Below are positions 11,779-14,537 of a DNA stretch of 14,537 nt, piece by piece. Under the pieces are notes generated by a model. That model did no database searches, had not been told where the DNA came from, and saw nothing but the letters and a program-made list of their open reading frames with translations. A program made the translations under genes and the position numbers. Origin of the DNA: DATLSM01 sp049585815 (GTDB lineage: Bacteria; Actinomycetota; Thermoleophilia; Solirubrobacterales; 70-9); contig JBAVAR010000050.1 of the NCBI GenBank assembly GCA_049585815.1, positions 1 through 14,537 on the forward strand. Reading direction: 5' to 3'. The stretch's first letter is position 1; each line of letters starts with the position of its first letter.

Positions 11779-12318
11779 GTGGCAAACGGGCGGGGCGAGG
11801 ACGCCCGTATTCTGCTTGCGCCGGTGCGAGCCCTGGACCTCAAATTGCTGCGGGTGATGCGGACCAGATGGCATAGCCCCGGGTTGGAGAAAGCCGCGCA
11901 GGCATTGGGGAGGGCTGGCAACAATGCGCTGGTCTGGGTGGTGCTCGGGGTCGTGCTTGCCCTGATCGATCCGGCGCGGCGGGAAGCCTGGTTGATCTGC
12001 GCCGTGCTGGGTCCGGTTGCCATCTGCATCAACTACGCGATCAAGATTCTCGTCAAACGACCGCGGCCCGTCCTGGAGGGATTGCCGCCGCTTGGTGGGG
12101 CCCCCAGTTCGCTCAGTTTTCCCTCCGCCCACGCGCTGTCCTCCTTCGCTGTGGCCACCGCGATGTTCCGGGTCGATCCGGCCACCGCAGCAGCGCTGGT
12201 GGTGGCGTTGGCGCTCTCACTTGGGCGTCCCTACCTCGGGATGCACTACCCCTCCGACGTGCTTGCCGGGATCGTGCTGGGAGTCCTGCTCGGCCTGATC
12301 GTCCCGCTATCCCTATGA
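11779..12318 (+). CDS. PAP2-family membrane phosphatase
   Basis: A 179-residue integral membrane protein of the type 2 phosphatidic acid phosphatase superfamily. All three active-site motifs are present: KILVKRPRP (89-97, K-x6-RP), FPSAH (114-118, PSxH) and GRPYLGMHYPSD (149-160, R-x5-H-x3-D; Gly replaces the usual Ser before Arg). Such enzymes hydrolyse lipid phosphates or pyrophosphates, for example undecaprenyl pyrophosphate or phosphatidylglycerol phosphate; the substrate is not decidable. Hydrophobic segments lie at about 50-63, 72-90, 117-130, 135-148 and 161-178. The GTG at 11779 is the longest start; a GTG at 11824, ten nt after TATTCT, is a fair alternative and would remove 15 poorly conserved residues. 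It is followed by ychF after 22 nt. Confidence 0.87.
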   Translation: MANGRGEDARILLAPVRALDLKLLRVMRTRWHSPGLEKAAQALGRAGNNALVWVVLGVVLALIDPARREAWLICAVLGPVAICINYAIKILVKRPRPVLEGLPPLGGAPSSLSFPSAHALSSFAVATAMFRVDPATAAALVVALALSLGRPYLGMHYPSDVLAGIVLGVLLGLIVPLSL

Positions 12319-12323
12319 GGGCT

Positions 12324-12332
12324 GGAGGAGGT
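12324..12332 (+). promoter_or_regulatory. Shine-Dalgarno site of ychF
   Basis: GGAGGAGGT lies 8 nt upstream of the ychF ATG, in the 22-nt gap after the PAP2 stop. It is the strongest ribosome binding site in the window, in line with high expression of ychF. Confidence 0.75.
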
Positions 12333-12340
12333 CGGGCGGC

Positions 12341-13414
12341 ATGAAGGTGGGGATCGTCGGACTGCCCAATGCCGGCAAGTCGACCCTCTTTAACGCGCTG
12401 ACCAAAGGCGGAGCCCAGACCGGGAATTACCCGTTCACGACGATTGAGCCGAACGTCGCGATCGCCCAGGTCCCCGACGAGCGGCTGGAGCAGGTGGCGC
12501 AGACGGTGCGCAGCTCGGAGCTGGTGCCGGCGACGATCTCCTTCCACGACATCGCCGGGCTGGTCAGGGGGGCCGCGGAGGGAGAGGGGCTTGGCAACAA
12601 GTTCCTCGCCTCGATCCGTGAGACGGATGCGATCTGCCACGTCATCCGCTGCCACGCCGATCCCGGGGTTCCGCATCCCGGCGAGCGGGTCGACCCGCTC
12701 GCCGATGTGGAGACGATCGAGACGGAGCTGACGCTCGCCGATTACGAGCAGGTCGAGCGCCGCCTCGAACGGGTCGGCAAACAGGCAAAGTCCGGCGACG
12801 CTGGGCTGCTCGCCGAGCGCGATTGGCTTGAGGCTGTACGCGAGGCGCTCGGCGCCGGGCGCCCGGCACGCTCGGTTCCCGTCCCGGATGCCGCTCCCGA
12901 GGCCCCGCGTCTGCTCCAGGCGCTGACCTCAAAGCCGATCCTCTACGTCGCCAATGTCGATGAGGGGGAGGGCGAGGCGCCGCGGGATTTGAGGGAGCAC
13001 GCGGCCGCGATGGGTGCCGGGCTGGTCGCACTCAGCGCCCGGATTGAGGGTGAGCTGGCCGAACTTGAACCGGCCGAGGCGGAGGAGATGCGGGAGTCCT
13101 ACGGGGTCGAGGGCTCCGGGCTGGCGCGCCTGGTTCGCTCCGCCTATGACCTGCTCGATTTGATCACCTTCTTCACCGCCGGCGAGGACAACGAGGCTGT
13201 CGCCCGCCCGCTGCGCCGCGGCGCGAGCGCCTGGGAGGCGGCGGCCACGATTCACACGGAGATCCAGGAGGCCTTCATCAAAGCCGAGGTGATTGGCTGG
13301 GAGCAGTTGGTCGAGTGCGGTGGCTATGTCCAGGCCCGCGACCGCGGCCTGCTGCGCATCGAGGGTCGCGATTACCTGGTCAGAGACGGCGACGTGATCA
13401 CGATTAAGGTCTGA
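12341..13414 (+). CDS. ychF: Redox-regulated ATPase YchF (Obg-like ATPase)
   Basis: A 357-residue cytosolic P-loop protein of the Obg family that binds ribosomes and hydrolyses ATP. G1 is GLPNAGKST (7-15), then NYPFTTIEPN (29-38), G3 DIAGLVRGAAEGEGLGNKFL (70-89), and the base-specificity motif NVDE (205-208). The N-x-x-E form in place of NKxD marks ATP rather than GTP preference. The coiled-coil insert covers about 125-200. The C-terminal TGS domain includes LITFFTAGEDNEAV and IHTEIQEAFIKAEVIGW, ending RDYLVRDGDVITIKV. It is full length. Start fixed by a strong Shine-Dalgarno. The stop is 2 nt from the next gene, so the two are probably co-transcribed with the PAP2 gene. Confidence 0.97.
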   Translation: MKVGIVGLPNAGKSTLFNALTKGGAQTGNYPFTTIEPNVAIAQVPDERLEQVAQTVRSSELVPATISFHDIAGLVRGAAEGEGLGNKFLASIRETDAICHVIRCHADPGVPHPGERVDPLADVETIETELTLADYEQVERRLERVGKQAKSGDAGLLAERDWLEAVREALGAGRPARSVPVPDAAPEAPRLLQALTSKPILYVANVDEGEGEAPRDLREHAAAMGAGLVALSARIEGELAELEPAEAEEMRESYGVEGSGLARLVRSAYDLLDLITFFTAGEDNEAVARPLRRGASAWEAAATIHTEIQEAFIKAEVIGWEQLVECGGYVQARDRGLLRIEGRDYLVRDGDVITIKV

Positions 13415-13416
13415 GC

Positions 13417-14409
13417 ATGGAGCAAGGGGCTCGGTTTCCACGGGTCGCGTCCAAGGCCGGCCACTACGAGAGCTTCTACCTCAAGACCTGCCGGCCTGGG
13501 GGTGGACGGGGACTGTGGATCAGGCACACGGTGCACAAGCGCCCCGGTGAGGAGGCCACGGCGTCGATCTGGTTCGTCCTCTTTGATCGGCAGGCGGAGG
13601 GCCCGCGGGCGACCAAGGTGACCGTGCCGCGGGCCGAGCTCTCGGCACCCGCCGAGAGCTGGATCAAGGTGGGCGATGCCGAGATCGGGCCAGGCAGGGT
13701 TGAGGGGGCGATCGCAACCGAGGTGCTCGCCGCCTCCTGGGACCTCACCTTCTCCGCTGAGGCGGAGCCCTGCAAGTACCTGCCGGCGGACTGGCTCTAT
13801 GGGGCGCCGGTTCCGCGCACCAAGTTCATCGCGCCCTACCCGAGCGCGAGCTTCGATGGACGCCTCGAGGTCGACGGGGAGACGATCGAGCTCGCCGGCT
13901 GGCCCGGCATGATCGGCCACAACTGGGGCAGCGAGCATGCCGAGCGCTGGATCTGGTTGGAGGGAACCGGATTCCCCGACTCCTCGCCCGACACCTACTT
14001 CGATGCCGGCGCGGCGCGCATCAGGCTCGGACCATGGACCACGCCCTGGATCCCCTCAGGCATGCTCGTCCTCGACGGCACCGCTCACCGTCTGGGAGGC
14101 ATCTCCAAATTCCGCGCCGCTTCGATACGGGAGTCCTCGAGCTCCTGCGATTTCATTCTTACCGGCAGGGAGGTGGTCGTTCGTGGCCGTGTGTGCGCCC
14201 CTCAAAAGGACTTCGTCGGCTGGATCTACGCCGACCCCAAAGGTCCCGAGCACCAGACGGTCAACTGCTCTGTCGCCGATCTTGAGTTGACGATCGAGCG
14301 GCCCGGCTCGCCACCCCGCCAACTTCAGCTCCCCGCTGGTGCGGCCTATGAGCTCGGCATGAGGGAGGCAACCCACGGAGTCCCGGTCCAGCCCTACTCG
14401 GACGGTTGA
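13417..14409 (+). CDS. CrtC/AttH-like (carotenoid 1,2-hydratase superfamily) protein
   Basis: A 330-residue protein, probably a double lipocalin-like beta-barrel of the AttH/CrtC/Svf1 superfamily. The clearest landmark is GHNWGSEHAERWIW (167-180), which matches the family's conserved GHxWGxxxxxxWxW turn; YESFYLKTCRP (17-27) and WIRHTVHKRP (34-43) resemble its N-terminal strands. There is no signal peptide. Some relatives hydrate carotenoid double bonds, others bind or modify lipids; no carotenoid genes lie in this window, so hydratase activity is not claimed. Four Cys residues (25, 119 and two after 240) have no obvious pattern. ATG at 13417, two nt after ychF, with AAGGT about 8 nt upstream. 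A tocopherol-cyclase-like or purely structural role remains possible. Confidence 0.65.
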   Translation: MEQGARFPRVASKAGHYESFYLKTCRPGGGRGLWIRHTVHKRPGEEATASIWFVLFDRQAEGPRATKVTVPRAELSAPAESWIKVGDAEIGPGRVEGAIATEVLAASWDLTFSAEAEPCKYLPADWLYGAPVPRTKFIAPYPSASFDGRLEVDGETIELAGWPGMIGHNWGSEHAERWIWLEGTGFPDSSPDTYFDAGAARIRLGPWTTPWIPSGMLVLDGTAHRLGGISKFRAASIRESSSSCDFILTGREVVVRGRVCAPQKDFVGWIYADPKGPEHQTVNCSVADLELTIERPGSPPRQLQLPAGAAYELGMREATHGVPVQPYSDG

Positions 14410-14427
14410 GAGCTAACCTCGATTTCC

Positions 14428-14462
14428 GGTGCGCTCAATCGACCCTACTTTCCGAGCGCGCC
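14428..14462. terminator. Candidate hairpin between convergent genes
   Basis: GGTGCGCTC (14428-14436) can pair with GAGCGCGCC (14454-14462): nine pairs including one G-U, around a 17-nt loop. It sits in the 73-nt space between the ends of two convergent genes. There is no U-tract, so termination is only inferred from position. Confidence 0.35.
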
Positions 14463-14482
14463 AAGATCGCCGGCGGGCAGGG

Positions 14483-14537
14483 TCAGGCGGGCTTGAAGCT
14501 GAAGCTCAACTCCCGTCCCTCCCACCAGGGGACGGCG
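14483..14537 (-). CDS. C-terminal end of an unidentified protein
   Basis: The minus strand reads AVPWWEGRELSFSFKPA then TGA at 14485-14483, and the gene continues beyond the right edge. Codons end mostly in G or C, as in neighbours, and the position is that of a gene converging with the CrtC-like gene. Too short to identify. Confidence 0.45.
   Translation of the reverse strand, partial: AVPWWEGRELSFSFKPA

Noticed and set aside
1..14537. Search for mobile elements, CRISPR arrays, toxin-antitoxin or defence genes, tRNA or rRNA
   Set aside because: No transposase, integrase, regularly spaced direct repeats, tRNA-like sequence or rRNA segments could be seen; gene content is chromosomal housekeeping.

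Overview
The window is a gene-dense, very G+C-rich bacterial chromosome segment. Gene content, strong third-position G/C bias, frequent GTG/TTG starts and many start codons without a Shine-Dalgarno sequence suggest a deep-branching actinobacterium, most likely Thermoleophilia/Solirubrobacterales-like. That placement is an inference from protein style; there is no rRNA or other phylogenetic marker here beyond YchF. No insertion sequence, prophage, CRISPR array, tRNA or rRNA was seen.

Left block, minus strand, read from 5907 down to 1: an aldehyde dehydrogenase, ccmA, ccmB, ccmC, a ccmD-like small membrane protein, hemA, and the N-terminal part of hemC, which runs off the window edge. The genes overlap or nearly abut (TTGA, ATGA and 8-bp overlaps), so this looks like one operon. 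It joins the first committed step of C5-type tetrapyrrole synthesis (glutamyl-tRNA reductase) and hydroxymethylbilane synthase to a System I cytochrome c maturation heme-handling module. The plausible logic is coordinated heme supply and heme delivery for c-type cytochromes. The aldehyde dehydrogenase at the head is an unexplained passenger.

Middle block, plus strand, 6071 to 10777: rarA (replication-associated AAA+ ATPase) reads divergently from the heme operon across a 163-bp intergenic region holding a perfect 8-bp dyad. A cluster of three hairpins follows rarA. Then come a DUF1385 family protein, a methylmalonyl-CoA epimerase-like VOC protein, a 69-residue unknown protein, a membrane-anchored SAM methyltransferase whose only sensible start is a CTG, and an FAD/NAD(P) (SQR-like) oxidoreductase. 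Several of these starts carry a TAnnnT hexamer 6 to 7 nt upstream, the signature expected of leaderless transcripts; in two cases the hexamer contains the stop codon of the preceding gene.

Right block: a BtrH_N/DUF4872-type protein on the minus strand converges with the oxidoreductase over a hairpin and diverges from a PAP2 phosphatase. PAP2 is followed by ychF (translation-associated P-loop ATPase) and a CrtC/AttH-like protein. The last 55 bases hold the C-terminus of another minus-strand gene.

Most of the window is ordinary housekeeping chromosome. I do not see a defence system or clearly novel multi-gene machine. The best leads are the ccm-hem operon with its aldehyde dehydrogenase, the leaderless-promoter pattern, the CTG-start methyltransferase, and the structured intergenic regions.
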